Source of the DNA: Lepas anatifera
Lineage: Eukaryota; Arthropoda; Thecostraca; Lepadidae
Direction of reading: 5' to 3'
NCBI GenBank assembly: GCA_034440635.1
Contig: JAOTON010002205.1
Coordinates: forward strand, 372,001 to 436,000
DNA length: 64,000 bases
Part shown: piece after piece, positions 1 through 10,730 of the stretch
Position numbering within the stretch: the stretch's first letter is position 1
How the letters are laid out: the number at the start of each line of letters is the position of its first letter
The notes under the pieces: model-generated
Databases searched by the model: none
What the model saw: the letters and a program-made list of their open reading frames with translations, nothing else
What the model was told of the DNA's origin: nothing
Made by a program: the position numbers and the translations under genes

Positions 1-217
1 GCGTTCTGTTAAGCTTTTTAACTTTGGTGCTCAAATGTGTAGGCATTGAATATCAATGCAGGATAAAGGTTATACACATAAATCTTGAGATTGTACTCAT
101 TGGAACTTGCTTTGATTTTGTTTGTGCTGCTCAGTGGTTGTGCCACGCGTGAATAGGCTGGGGTTTGCCTTGCGAGCGCCGCCGCTTTCGCCGCTGACTT
201 GCCGCAATGTGCCGCAG

Positions 218-348
218 GCGTTGCCGGCACCGTGGTGATCTTCTTCGCGGCCCTGCTGTTTTGGGTGGAGGCGCGGCGTGAGGCCAAGAACGACGGCTTC
301 GGCTTCCGCGCGCCGCCCGTCGGCTACGAGCCCTCATCGCAAGTGTAA
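218..348 (+). CDS. Terminal coding exon of an unidentified small membrane protein (partial)
   Basis: An acceptor AG at 216-217 precedes an open stretch in phase 2 that ends at TAA 346-348. It encodes a hydrophobic helix (GTVVIFFAALLFW) followed by a basic/acidic tail (EARREAKNDGFGF) and a short C-terminus ending PSSQV. A final membrane helix followed by a short cytoplasmic tail is what the last exon of a tetraspan (MARVEL- or claudin-like) protein looks like, but 42 residues do not fix the family. GC and CpG content rise sharply over this exon compared with its AT-rich flanks, as they do in the WDR5 exons. The rest of the gene lies upstream of the window. Gene identity is unknown; that it is a real exon is an inference from the splice site, composition and helix-plus-tail pattern. 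Confidence 0.5.
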
Positions 349-1990
349 ACCACACCGCTGAATGAAAGCGACGCTATTTAACGATCTGCGCGATTTGTCT
401 GTTGCTGGTTTGTCCATGCTATGTTGTACCTCACAGCTCTGGTATCGTGTATGGGGTGTCCTCGCACTGGACTCTAGGAGTATTTACTGCCCGGAGGGTA
501 TTTTCTCATTTCTGAACTTTATACAGCCTTTAAACTTGGAAAGGAGCTTGCTTTTCACGTGTCTAGGCTCTGCACCATTGACAAGATCCGTCGTTTCTGA
601 CACCTTTTCTGACAGTTGATGTAGTGGGAAAGCTATGTCCGATCATGTGTTGTTAGCTAATGTGTGTTGTGCGTAAGTTTCCTCTGGGAAGACATTTCTA
701 TCCGTATATTTTTACAGTTTAATATGCCTTTGAAATGTTGAATGACTTATTCTTCTATCTTGCTAGGATGATATCGATCCTTCGGCTTTTTTGACGACCT
801 GCTGTTGTATTGTGGTTGTCCTCGTCTTGCATCTACAACCTGACGGGGTTCTCACGCCGTCCAAATTTGAGCGTCAAGTATTTATAAAGCTCAAGACTTC
901 CATTCCGTCGAACCAGTCCGTCCACCATTGATCTGACTCGGTTAAATCGGTGCGCTGCGCCATCATCGTTCTTAATTCACGTGTGGTTGAATTGTGTCTC
1001 TACGGCTGGCATTGGACCAGCATCGGAGGACTTTACCGTAAATTTTAGTTCTAAGGATGTAGATGCTAGTTAAGTACCAGCGTTAGAGGCCAGTGGTGTC
1101 AGATGTCCGCACCGCCTCCCGCATGTGACTGTTTCATCCCATTTATCCGTGGTAATTCATGACAGACGTATTATTTAGATAAAGAATGCGCGCTGCGGTG
1201 CGTAACGCTTAGAAGGAACTAGTATTTAGATGAATAATGCACAATGTTGATGCGCATGTTTAAAAGCCGCAAAGTGGTGTGCTGGCTGTTGTAGCCAGTG
1301 GTGTGCTGCGAATTTGGGGTCGTGAAACAATCTTTTCTCATCAGCTCCAGAACAGCTTTGATAAAGGCGTTTTTACTCAATATTACACGGCTTTGAGATA
1401 TACCCTCGTGTTCGCCCTCGGATTTGCACGTGATGATGTGTTAGCTCTAAGAGTCATAGATAATCGAAATGGATGAAACCAGCACGGTTATAAAAGACAA
1501 TGGTCAAGAGAGGGGATGAGCTCCCATAGCCTGCAAGTGGGTTTGTATTTTTGTGTCTCGAAAGTAAGCAAATTCATACCAGCGCGACTACAGAAGGGCA
1601 TGGGGAGACCGTTCTATTACATCCCAAAGAAACATTCAAAGGTGGGCGCATCTGCGAAAATTTTTGAGCCGTTGCTTCCGCTGCCTGGGCAAGCTGAAAC
1701 TGGCACTTATTTTTTCATTATCGCGAGAGTGATGCTCCAAAACTGTTTTTAATTGTTCTTTCTAAATATATTTTTTCATTACAGGAAAGGCTGCTGCTTA
1801 TCTGAGTATTATACAGAAATTAGCAGCTTCATTTTAAGACAAGGGAACAAAATCATACACGGAAGACGTTTGATGAATGTTCCTTTTTTCCAGAACTGAT
1901 TGCCCTCAATCTTGGGCTCGTAGTTTTTGAGGATGTGGTCCCATGACAGGCGGTTAGCAGTATCGCTTACAACTCTTTCTGGTCCTCTAC
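349..1990. other. Intergenic DNA, nothing recognised
   Basis: No long or conserved reading frame, RNA gene or clear repeat is visible. Short open frames lack codon bias and similarity to anything I recognise. A short local duplication (tatttagat-a-aa-gaatgc) occurs twice between 1170 and 1250. Confidence 0.5.
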
Positions 1991-2007
1991 CTGCTTGAGA
2001 TCCTGGA

Positions 2008-2240
2008 TTGCCGGTTGAGGGGGGGCACCTTCCTTGGGGTGCCACTTTTGACCGGCGAAACCTATCAGGTAGGCGCAAAATCCGATCGGTGAGCGCCAAT
2101 TTTCGCGTCCTGGGGGAGCGACATTTCAGGGGGGCACCATCGACTTTTAGGGGCGCCGTGACCATTTCAGGGGGCGCCGCGGCGCCTCGCGAGGGTCAAG
2201 CGGGAGGGCACGTGCCTCTCTTTGTCCCCCGCGGATCCGC
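2008..2240 (+). repeat. G-rich interspersed repeat, family Y, copy 1
   Basis: This is a G-rich block with repeated GGGG(C/G)CAC/GCGCC motifs ending near a GCGGATCCGCG core. The same arrangement (tttcaggggg, a cgagggtcaag-like stretch, a gtgcc-ctt-tgccc block, then ggatccgcc) recurs at 16990-17195 and 41415-41580 and, inverted, near 10490-10730. Termini resembling GGATCCGCC are common in non-autonomous animal DNA transposons, but no full inverted-repeat pair was found here. Frames open across it on both strands reflect composition. Confidence 0.45.
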
Positions 2241-2539
2241 GTATGGTTGTGGGGAAGCAAACCTATGCGTCCTGGAAGGGATGGGAGGTGACGCTTATTG
2301 GGAAGTTTTCTTTAACACGCGCACTGGAGGGGGCCTCGGAGGCCCCCCACCTGTTTTTCCGAGGTGGCCGGAGAACCGCTTGTAGCCGAAAAACGAAACG
2401 CGGCCACATTTAACAGAATTTAATAGCGCGTCGATTAGTGAAGACTTTGAAAATCGGCCGAAAATTTTTTGACTTATAGGCTTTCAAAGTCAGACCTGCA
2501 TTTTGAGATCGCCGTAAACGCGCGGTCGGACCAGTTAGC

Positions 2540-3150
2540 TTGCATTGAAGACCGAGCGGTGACGTCATAACGTCATATAAGCGGGACTATATGTCAAGGT
2601 CACTTCACATGAAAGTCAAGGTCAAAGGTCACAGGTCAAGGTCATATCTGCACTTTCAAGGTCACTGACCACTGTGCGTCCGGCCAAATGACGTTACCCC
2701 GTCTGACATATATTATGCTATGACGTCATCGGTAGGGTATCCCAATACAAAGTTCAAGGGCAAAGATCATTGGGAAAGGTCAATCCTCATTTCCCGCCAA
2801 ACAGTGGCTACAGTGTTAGTCAAAGTGTAAATAATAAGTAGTATACCATATGGTGACCTTAAAGGTCAATGACCTTGAATGACCTTGACCCAAAACTTTT
2901 GGGGAAGCCTCTTTGAAACATCTTCTCTATGAACCTTGTCCTCCTTTAGCTTATTCCCGCCATTTTCCTGCATAATCGCAGCATTTACCAATCGATCCCA
3001 GCATGGCCAAGATTTGACCTTTACGACCTCGTTTGACTTTGAAGATATTGACCTAGGTCAATAAAAAATTGGTCATCATGTAGATCACCATAGCCCCCAC
3101 CCACCTACCAAGTGGCGTTTTTCTAACCCTCTTAGTTTCCAAGATCTTAG
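2540..3150 (+). repeat. AGGTCA-rich interspersed repeat, copy 1
   Basis: This block of about 600 bp is packed with AGGTCA/TGACCT half-sites. At 2619-2644 four AGGTCA hexamers follow each other with spacers of 1, 1 and 0 bases. The order of blocks (half-site cluster, gacgtca, tttcccgcc, tgaccttgac, attgacctaggtc) is repeated at about 32270-32850, which shows that it is an old interspersed repeat. No coding potential. Whether nuclear receptors bind it is untested. Confidence 0.6.
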
Positions 3151-3157
3151 GGGCCTA

Positions 3158-3235
3158 CCAGGCCCCCTCCAGTGCGCGTTAGTGCCAGACCCCCTCCAGT
3201 GCGCGTTAGTGCCAGACCCCCTCCAGTGCGGGTGT
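3158..3235 (+). repeat. Short tandem repeat, about 28 bp x 3
   Basis: Nearly three copies of a unit containing CCCCCTCCAGTGCGCGTTAG lie head to tail. The third copy changes gcgcgtt to gcgggtg. It directly follows the AGGTCA-rich repeat. Confidence 0.75.
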
Positions 3236-3239
3236 TAAC

Positions 3240-4829
3240 CTACTCCTCCGTCTGGATCTGCGCATGGCTGTTTTTCTTTATGAAGTGTTTGGCAGAGGAG
3301 GATGAAACATGTATTGAAGGGATCTGGAGTTTTTATAAATATAAAATACGTCCGAAAGTAACTCAATTACTGCTAAGAAAAGAATCTGGCGCGTGCAGGA
3401 CCATTGCGGCACGGTGACGACAAGTGGCTGACGACTGACGGCCGGTGCCGGAAATACAACAGAAGGCATCATTATTTATCACCCAAATTTAGCGTTACCT
3501 GGTACCCAGGTAACGTGTGTCTCTATTGCTTTGCTGGTACCTGTAATATATTTGTGTTGTGTTTTTGCTGTGTGTGTTCAGGGGTAGAAAAAATCTACCA
3601 TTTTGACATTCTAAATGGTGACAACCCAAGGTGGGCAAGGTGACACAAATTTACCAGCATGTTTGCTCCAGACCAATAGCGGAACAAACCGCCGAAATGG
3701 GCACCTGTAATTCAAACTCGTAATGTTTTCAACAACTAGGATGGTCCAGGAGTATCCATTGGTACCATACTAACGTAAAACGTGCCAAATTTTGCATCCT
3801 GGGCTGGTGACACATTTGTGGTTTGACATTTTCAGTGGTGACACACTGAACAATTCTTTTGGCCCCTGTGTGTGCTATGGCTTATTTACACCACCTTATA
3901 TACATGAATTTAAATTAATTTCTACACCATCTTATTTACCCATTCTGCAAAGTATGGCAGCAGGCCAGACGAGTCGCACCAGCCATCTAAATTTCTCGCA
4001 CCACCAGCCTCCAAAAATTCTCACTAATCTGCCACATACCAGGGAAAAATGCACCCATTCCTACCCCTACAATGCAATGCTACCTGAATCATTAGTCAGT
4101 TAGTTGAGGACTTTTTATAAGGCCCTCTCCTGTGTTTTAATAGCCATTCACTCATTATTTTTTTAGTTTAAGTGTCACTAACCTCACAAATTTGAACCAG
4201 GTTGATAAAATTTGCACCACTTGGTGCTGTCTCCAAGGGCACTCGCACCGACGAGATCTCGTCGAAAATGCCATACTTTGCACACTGGTTATTTACCGTA
4301 GCATTTCCATAGTATTTGATATGGTTGTCAATCCTGGATGTATTAAAGGTATCCTGAATCCTGGATCAGGAGTGGTCTGTGGCTCTGTGCTGGGTGTGTA
4401 ATGGTATCTTGAGGAAGGCTGAGCACCTAACATTGAGTATATATATAGTATATTGAGTAGTACATTATATAGTATATTGAGTGCTGGGCACCTAACACAG
4501 TGTCTTAAGCAAACTCACTGTTGCAGCGTTTCATAACCTGTTGATCTGTGGCAACAACCAGCATCTTTGGTAAGGACGTGAAATGCGTGGCAGCAACATT
4601 TTGCAAGATATTGTAGTGTTTCACTGTTATAGTATAACAATGTACAACTTCTGACACTGACAGTCTGCATCAGAAGCCAATTTCTATGTAATTTGTTTTT
4701 TGGTGAATAAATGCCTAATATGTGTTTTGGAATGATAGTCCAAGTTGAAGTTTATGCTGAAAAATCTATTACAATTCTACCTTATCAAATTTTTATCCTA
4801 AACTGTTATTTTAATAGTCCTAGCTGCCA
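3240..4829. other. Intergenic DNA, mostly AT-rich
   Basis: No gene recognised. An AT-rich microsatellite-like patch (tatatatagtatattgagta) is at about 4436-4485. Open frames up to 103 codons show no conserved motif. Confidence 0.5.
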
Positions 4830-4853
4830 GCTAAGTTATGATTCTCTGACATT

Positions 4854-5371
4854 GTGAAGGGATCCTGTAAAGAGGTGATCTCCACCTTGAGCAGCAAGAT
4901 TGAGACCCTTCCTCGACAGGAACCTGGTGTAGGCATGGACTTTTTGGAAAAGGAAAGGCGAAAGTACAATGCAGTAATACACAACCTGCCTGAACCTCAA
5001 GCCAGCAGCCATCAGGAATGCTCTGATAAGGACTCCCTGACTGTGACCAACATATTCAAAGATGAACTGCGCCTCCATGCCATGATCGTCTCATGTCATT
5101 GTATTGGTAGGAAACAACCAAACAAGTCTAGGCTGCTTATTGCTACCATTGACTCAGAGGCAGTAAAGTGGGATGTGATCTGATCAGCTCCCCAGCTTCG
5201 ACAGAGTATTGAATGGGGCAGTCTATATATCAACCCTGATCTTACCAAGACTGAGAGGGAAGCTGCCAGACAGCTCCGTGAAGAACTGAAGGAAAGATGA
5301 GCCAGTGGGGAGAGGGACCTGGCCATTAGAAGCAGCAAGATTGTGGTTGTTGATGGATCTGATCTACATCA
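4854..5371 (+). pseudogene. LINE ORF1 (RNA-binding gag-like), 5' part
   Basis: The frame opens with a short helix-rich stretch, then RRKYNAVIHNLPEP, the usual start of the RRM-like domain of LINE ORF1 proteins. It continues through a KSRLLIAT strand and IYINPDLTKTEREAARQLRE, a motif widely shared by CR1/L2-type ORF1. An in-frame TGA at 5181 breaks it. The same frame resumes to 5371, where the insertion begins. The ORF1 protein would normally bind element RNA in the ribonucleoprotein particle. Not functional here. Confidence 0.75.
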
Positions 5372-6092
5372 GACCCCGTTCAAGTTGTTTGGCAGCATTA
5401 CGTCATCATGGCTGGAGAGGCACTACAGTTACTATGCAGGGCATTGGAGAAATTGCACATTTTCTAAGCTCTAAATAACCCGTTTTAGAACTGTATCAAC
5501 AAAACTTATATGGCTGAACAGAAAGCTAAAAGATTCTTATTTGTGACACCATCAGACGTTTTGCAAAAACTCCAGTGAAGAATATTATTTTTACAAATTT
5601 TCCAGAGCGTGTCAAAATAAGGACATGTTCAGCACTAACAGCTGTTTGCAGTAAGACTAATCTCGATTTTGATTGGCTGTTGATTTCTGACCTTTGATTG
5701 GCTGTTGGTGGTACCTGCAGCAGAAGACAATAAACACCGGTGATCTCTTGAGCGAAGGTAAATTTATTTCTCTCGGCTATTAGGTAGGCCTGAGTTGATC
5801 AAATAAAGGCATGCCCTTTCAACAAATTCTTTGAAGTGTCATAATTTTTTCATTATATTTACGTAAAATACGCTGCTCGCCGTTGAGATCAAGGTTACTG
5901 TCAAATGGGTGAAACAAGTTGATTTCGATTTATACTAGATTGTTGCCAAATACGCCCAAACTTGGTATGTTTCAGCTGATCCTTCCAAAAACTTAGTAGA
6001 ATCTCCTATAATTTAGTAGAAAAGGGCGGTGACGTCATCATGGGAGGACTATATTTAGTAGGAAACTTGGTTGTACCCGTAGTTAAAGTACC
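5372..6092. mobile_element. 721-bp insertion in LINE ORF1, flanked by a 13-bp target-site duplication
   Basis: The sequence ctgatctacatca occurs at 5359-5371 and again at 6093-6105. Removing 5372-6105 rejoins the ORF1 frame exactly (codons for VVVDGSDLH then HCNNVRHG), so the inserted piece is a transposed element rather than part of the LINE. It has no long ORF, no clear terminal inverted repeat and no A-tail. A direct repeat acgtcatcatgg lies near both ends (about 5399 and 6030). A 13-bp TSD fits target-primed insertion of a SINE or LINE-derived fragment. Family unknown. Confidence 0.75.
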
Positions 6093-6530
6093 CTGATCTA
6101 CATCACTGCAACAATGTGAGGCATGGCCAGCGCAATATCCCCCCATCTCCCTCATCCCTCCAGGCTGCTACCAGTTCCCAGACAGGTATTAGAAGTTCTG
6201 GTACCCCTAATCAAAGGAGCATCCCCTTGGAGGATAACAGGGCTGTGAGGGACCCTGGAGCAGTTACTACGGCTGCTAGTGCTTCATCAGGTGCCTCAGT
6301 CGAGTCTTCTAGGTGGGTAGGTTGAGATGATCCAGTCTCCAACACAGATCCAACAACTGTTGAGGGTGCCATCGGCTCTGGTGGGGATCTCTCTACAGTC
6401 ACTACAGGCTTTGGTGAGGCCAGCCAGGCTACTTCTGGAGCCCCTAGCAGAGGTGCAGAACCTCCCCCAGCTGCAGTTAGTCCTGGCTCTCGTCGTTGTG
6501 TGGTCGACAGCCCAGTATTGACATAAGTAT
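6093..6530 (+). pseudogene. LINE ORF1, 3' part
   Basis: This continues the ORF1 frame after the insertion: GQRNIPPSPSSLQ followed by a Ser/Thr/Gly-rich low-complexity tail, as often seen at the C-terminus of ORF1 proteins. The frame shifts near 6325. A short overlap with the ORF2 endonuclease start at 6496 follows. Confidence 0.6.
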
Positions 6531-6747
6531 GGTGGGGATTTTTTTAGTGTTGTACACCAATGCAGATCAATTTATAAACAAGAGGGATGAACTGTTATTG
6601 CTGATTTCCCAAAAAGAGCCAGACTTGATCATGATATCTGAAGTTCTTCCAAAAGCAAGTACTGCTCCAATTGCGCATGCCTGTATTGGTTTACCCAACT
6701 ATGTCACGCTCCTCAACTTTGACCCTGCCAAACCAAGAGGAATATAA
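6496..6747 (+). pseudogene. LINE ORF2 endonuclease, N-terminal fragment
   Basis: The frame contains YTNADQFINKRDELLLLI and DLIMISEVLPK, the first two strands of an APE-like endonuclease (normally followed by the catalytic E of the ET/EV motif; here ISEV). The rest of the domain, including the GDFN and SDH motifs, is absent: the sequence passes within about 100 bp into the linker before the RT. This internal deletion alone would block target-primed insertion. Confidence 0.7.
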
Positions 6748-7154
6748 CCATTTTCGTCACCAAGTGAATAGAGTGACACATCTATGTATACCTACCAGGC
6801 TACCTCAATGCAAGAATCGAAGACAATATATCAATAGGCAAGCCATGCAGATTATTAAACAGAAAAAAGGCTTTGGCACAACTACAAGGTAGCATCTACA
6901 GTAAGGGATCGAGATACTCTCTGGGAGAACTACAGGAGGAGGAGAAACGACCTGAGGAGATTCTCACGGTGACTGCGTAAAGAGTATCAGAAGAAGGTTG
7001 CCAGTCAAGTGAAGGAAAATCCTGAAGTCTTCTGGTCCTATTCTCGCTCCCAGATCAAAACTAGGGACAAGGTACAAGACCTACAGCGACCCGATGGTAC
7101 AACAGCTACAAGTGACTCAGAGAAGGCTGCAATCCTTTCTGCTTTTTCTCCGGT

Positions 7155-8726
7155 GTGTTTACTGTCGAGCCCACCAGTGAAGAAGCCCCAAACAACCTTG
7201 CTCATAACGATGCGAACATTTTGGAGGACTTTAACATTACCCCAGCCATGGTTGAAACCAAGTTACAGAATTTGAAATGCTCTTCCTCTGCTGGACCGGA
7301 TGGGCTCCATCCTCGTGTACTGAAAGAGGCAGCTTCAACTCTGAGCATTCCGCTTTGCTCAGTTTTCAGAAAATTGCTTGCAAGCAGACAGCTCCCAAGT
7401 GACTGGAAGGTTGCGGAGGTGGTCCCTGTTTTTAAGAAGGGAGGCAGGTGTGACCCGTCCAATTACCGGTCTGTGAGCCTCGCATCCGTTCCATCTAAGG
7501 TGTTGGAATCTCTTGTTAGGGATGCTTTGCTAGCTCATATGCAGGAAACCGGCCTAATGACCAATGCACAACACAGCTTTGTACCCAAGCGTTCCTGTAC
7601 TACCCAGCTTCTTAGCTCCCTTGAGATCTGGACTAAACTCGTTGAGAACGGGAAGCCAGTTGACGTTGCCTATTTGGATTTTGCTAAGGTGTTTGACTCA
7701 GTGCCCCACAAGCGTCTCATCTGGAAACTGTTCAGTCTTGGAGTGCATGGCCGTGTCCTGGACTGGATTAAGGCCTTCCTTTCTGGAAGAAAGCAACGAG
7801 TCAGGGTCAATGGAGGGCTTTCTGACTGGGCACCTGTCACCAGCGGTGCACCACAAGGTTCCATGCTGGGCCCCACACTGTTTGTGTTGTTTGTTAACAA
7901 CTTGCCCGAGGGACTGACTTGCAGCGTGCGTCTCTTTGCTGATGATGCAAAGCTGTTCAGTGATGTGGGTAGCCAAGATGGATGGAGAAGCTTGCAAGAC
8001 GATCTTCACCGTCTTGAAGCCTGGTCTGACCGGTGGCTTCTACCGTTCAACATCTCCAAGTGTAGTGTTCTCCACCTCGGGCATGTTAACCAACACCTGG
8101 TTTACAGCATGGAGAGTCGAGTTCTTGCTGCATCGGCCATTGAAAAGGATTTGGGTGTGTTTGTGGGTGAGGATCTCAAGTTTAGATGGCATGCAGCCAC
8201 TGCTGTCTCTAAGGCCAGCCAAATCCTAGGTGCCATCAAAAGGTCCTTCGTCCACATCGATCAGCATGTTCTTCCACTTCTTTACAAGGCCTTTGTGCGT
8301 CCACGCCTGGAGTACGCCAATATTGTGTGGGGACCCTTCAATAAGTCCGACCATCTCCTGGTGGAGCGAGCCCAACGCTGCGCAACTAGACTTGTGCCCT
8401 CCTTGCGTTCTCTCGACTATGAACAGAGACTCCGCAGTCTGAAGCTACCATCCCTCTGGTACAGACCCAAGAGAGGTGACATGGTCTTCATGTACAAGCT
8501 CATGCAAGGCCACCTGGGGGTATCAAGGGATGAGTTCTTCCTAGATCCACCAGTAGGCACCACCCGTGGCCACAGGTTCAAGGTGAGGAAGCCTAGTGCC
8601 ATCTCAAGAGCCAGGAGGAACCACTTTGGAGTTCGCACTGTCTCAGATTGGAACAGCCTTCCAGCATGGGTAGTGGAGTCTACATCAACTAATTGCTTCA
8701 AGAATAACATAAACAAGTACTGGTGA
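7155..8726 (+). CDS. LINE ORF2 reverse transcriptase domain (CR1/L2-like)
   Basis: This is an uninterrupted 523-codon frame for the RT of a non-LTR element. Motifs in order: SSAGPDGLHPRVLKE (palm/finger entry), NYRSVSLASVPSKVLE, AYLDFAKVFDSVPH with the first catalytic Asp, GAPQGSMLGPTLF, then the LFADDAKLF box at about 7932-7958 (bases 7935-7946 encode FADD). After that come a thumb, EKDLGVFV, RPRLEYANIVWGPF and the C-terminal WNSLPAWVVES...FKNNINKYW that closes CR1-type ORF2. The upstream linker (7009-7150) is in another frame, so the polyprotein is broken. The enzyme would copy element RNA at a nicked target; this copy lacks a usable endonuclease. The open RT frame suggests moderate age. 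Confidence 0.9.
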   Translation: MFTVEPTSEEAPNNLAHNDANILEDFNITPAMVETKLQNLKCSSSAGPDGLHPRVLKEAASTLSIPLCSVFRKLLASRQLPSDWKVAEVVPVFKKGGRCDPSNYRSVSLASVPSKVLESLVRDALLAHMQETGLMTNAQHSFVPKRSCTTQLLSSLEIWTKLVENGKPVDVAYLDFAKVFDSVPHKRLIWKLFSLGVHGRVLDWIKAFLSGRKQRVRVNGGLSDWAPVTSGAPQGSMLGPTLFVLFVNNLPEGLTCSVRLFADDAKLFSDVGSQDGWRSLQDDLHRLEAWSDRWLLPFNISKCSVLHLGHVNQHLVYSMESRVLAASAIEKDLGVFVGEDLKFRWHAATAVSKASQILGAIKRSFVHIDQHVLPLLYKAFVRPRLEYANIVWGPFNKSDHLLVERAQRCATRLVPSLRSLDYEQRLRSLKLPSLWYRPKRGDMVFMYKLMQGHLGVSRDEFFLDPPVGTTRGHRFKVRKPSAISRARRNHFGVRTVSDWNSLPAWVVESTSTNCFKNNINKYW

Positions 8727-8870
8727 GGGTATATATTGTGCACCTACTTAGTTTTCCGCTACACATCATGACACGAGCTCAATGAGTGTGGGCAAGACAG
8801 GCACCTCCGTGCCTTATAAAGTCCTGGTCATCTAAGGTGAGGTATCTAAGGTAAGGATTGTTGTTAAATA

Positions 8871-9800
8871 GCTGTTTGTTGCAACATAAGCTGCCAGACT
8901 GCTTCCAAAGTTGAACCTTTTTTCTCCAGGTAAAAATCCTAGAGATAGGTAGGTAAATGACCACTCTGCAACTGCTACAGACCTGTCAGAGACATCCTGG
9001 TTAGGACCAAGGTAGGTTGGGGCACCACATAAATGTGCAATGGCAGTGAGATTCACCAGCCATCTGGAATTGCTCCACTGATCCACAAGCCCAGCTGCCA
9101 AAGGTCTGCACCAAGAAAGACTGAAAAAAACGGAGGCATTACTCATATGGATGGGCGCTGAAAGTGGGGGGGGACAGGGGATGCCTCCCCTGTGGGCCAA
9201 CCAGGGGGGACACCCCCAAAATTTTTGGGTTAATTATCATAAATGCTGTCAGGTACCAAATATGCTCAAAATTCGCCTCCCATGGTCAGCACTAGCCCGG
9301 ATCTGTCCCCATTGTGAAAATTCAGTGGCGGTGCCCCTGTTCATATGCATCTAAAATGTTCATTTTAATCTATGAATTTGCAGTACTGATGTATCCAAAA
9401 GCTTCCCAAGATATCTGCCTGGTATTATTGACAAACATGTCTTATCTTGTTCACTTCTGATCTGATATTTATGCTTTTTCTGCTGACCTCTCATATCTGC
9501 CCCATAATTGAGTGTTGCTCATTAGGTGTGGTACTCAAGTTGAGCCACAGGCATGTGCTTGTTAGCAAACCTTCACAGGTGATGGAAGAAACAGAGGTCT
9601 TGGACTGGTAAGCTAGGGTGAATGTATGCATGCCCTTGGCTTGTATTCTGTGTAGAGTCGACTTTTATTTGCAGATATAGTGCAGTGGTGGAAAATGTTT
9701 AATAGAAAGTATTGCTTCACCCCCAATGAGATCTTTGTGGCCTTGCCCGTCCATTCTAGGACCAGTAGTCTCACATAATGTTTGTGCAGGGACCCAACGC
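8871..9800. other. Intergenic DNA, no gene seen
   Basis: A G-rich patch (9150-9230, gggggg/ggatgcc motifs) resembles the family Y repeats. Nothing else was recognised. Confidence 0.45.
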
Positions 9801-10255
9801 TTATAGGGAATGTGGCACCTTCATAACGTGATTTTTACTGAGATAGCCAAGTTGTAAAGCAAATCGGAAAGCCCAGTTTTCAATTTATCATTTGTCATGA
9901 AACTTGAGATTTCCGCAGAAAAAAACTAAAATCTACCTGCAATGTACCCCTCATGTACCCTTAGCAGCAGGCCACAGTTGTCATGGCTGTTGGTGTGACG
10001 ACATATGCTGACGTTACGATGAGCATCAGCCAGTCGCCCTTGAAGCGTTTCGAGTATGGAAGTGGTTGCCAGATCATGACATCATCCACAGACAGATATT
10101 TTTTTCTTTTCCTAGATGAGTATTTTAAAAATAAAAATACTGAGCTTATTGTAGATTTTTCAGAGAAACCATGAGTGGTTTCATTATTTTCAGCTAAAAG
10201 TACACCTAATTATACTAAATTCCAGGATTCGACCAAGGTGCCACATTCCCTTTAA
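9801..10255. mobile_element. MITE-like element, 21-bp terminal inverted repeats (type 1)
   Basis: The left end ttatagggaatgtggcacct(t) at 9801-9821 is matched in inverse orientation by 10235-10255 (20 of 21 positions). There is no coding capacity. A second copy in the opposite orientation lies at 30002-31752 and contains a further insertion. The internal sequence shares blocks (atcatgacatcatcca, gatgagcatcagcc, a fragment around catgagtggtttcatta) with that copy. No clean target duplication was seen. Confidence 0.75.
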
Positions 10256-10489
10256 GGTTGAGCTACTCTGCTTGTTTTTATGTTTTCTTCTTCACTTCTT
10301 GATGTTTTTTCTTTTGACTGCGTTTTTTCGCGTTTTCGTTTTATCGTTTTTTGTTTTGTTTATTGCTACTTTCTTATCACATCTCAATGCTGGGCCTGTT
10401 TGAAAAATATATATGCCATTCAGGATTCAGAGAATAGGCAACAGATAATCCCACCTTTTATCTGAATTGACCTTGTACCCTACAGAACT

Positions 10490-10730
10490 GCGCTTCCCGA
10501 GCCATGGACGGATCCGGGATTTTCATCTGGGGGTGGGGCATCCAGTAAGGAGGGGCCATTTGGACCAAGGGGTGCCAGTTTTGGACCGCACAACTTATCA
10601 AGGGTGTTAGTTTTATAATCAGGATGTTCATACTAACACTCCAGGGAGGTAAGCGACCTTTAACACCCACCCGGATGGGCCCCCACGCCACCTTCATCCT
10701 ATTGGGGGTGTTCAAACACCCTCCCCTCTC
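10490..10730 (-). repeat. G-rich interspersed repeat, family Y, inverted copy
   Basis: It contains a gacggatccg core at about 10507, a gggggtggggcatcc stretch, gccatttggaccaaggggtg, and a near-palindrome gggggtgttcaaacaccctc at 10704-10723. The latter matches the perfect palindrome at 17011-17030. No gene. Confidence 0.45.

Larger units (their letters stand above)
4830..8870 (+). mobile_element. CR1/L2-like non-LTR retrotransposon, decayed 5' half, intact RT domain
   Basis: One element reads left to right on +. ORF1 remnants are at 4854-5371 and 6093-6530, the start of an apurinic endonuclease at 6496-6747, a shortened linker at 6750-7150, and the reverse transcriptase from 7155 to 8726. ORF1 and ORF2 are broken by stops and frameshifts, and most of the endonuclease is missing: the frame after RDELLLLISQKEPDLIMISE soon gives way to the pre-RT linker. 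Past the last stop, two near-identical copies of a short motif (tatctaaggt) at about 8829-8852 may be the short-repeat 3' tail typical of CR1/L2 elements. ORF1 is interrupted at 5372-6092 by a separate insertion. The family call rests on RT motifs and the C-terminal signature. Confidence 0.85.

Noticed and set aside
1809..2165. 118-codon frame on - (contains SWDHILKNYEPKIEGNQFWKK)
   Set aside because: It looks protein-like in part, but I recognise no family, and its N-terminal half lies in the G-rich family Y repeat.
6211..8743. Several - strand frames of 60-108 codons opposite the LINE
   Set aside because: They are shadows of the + strand ORF2 frame.
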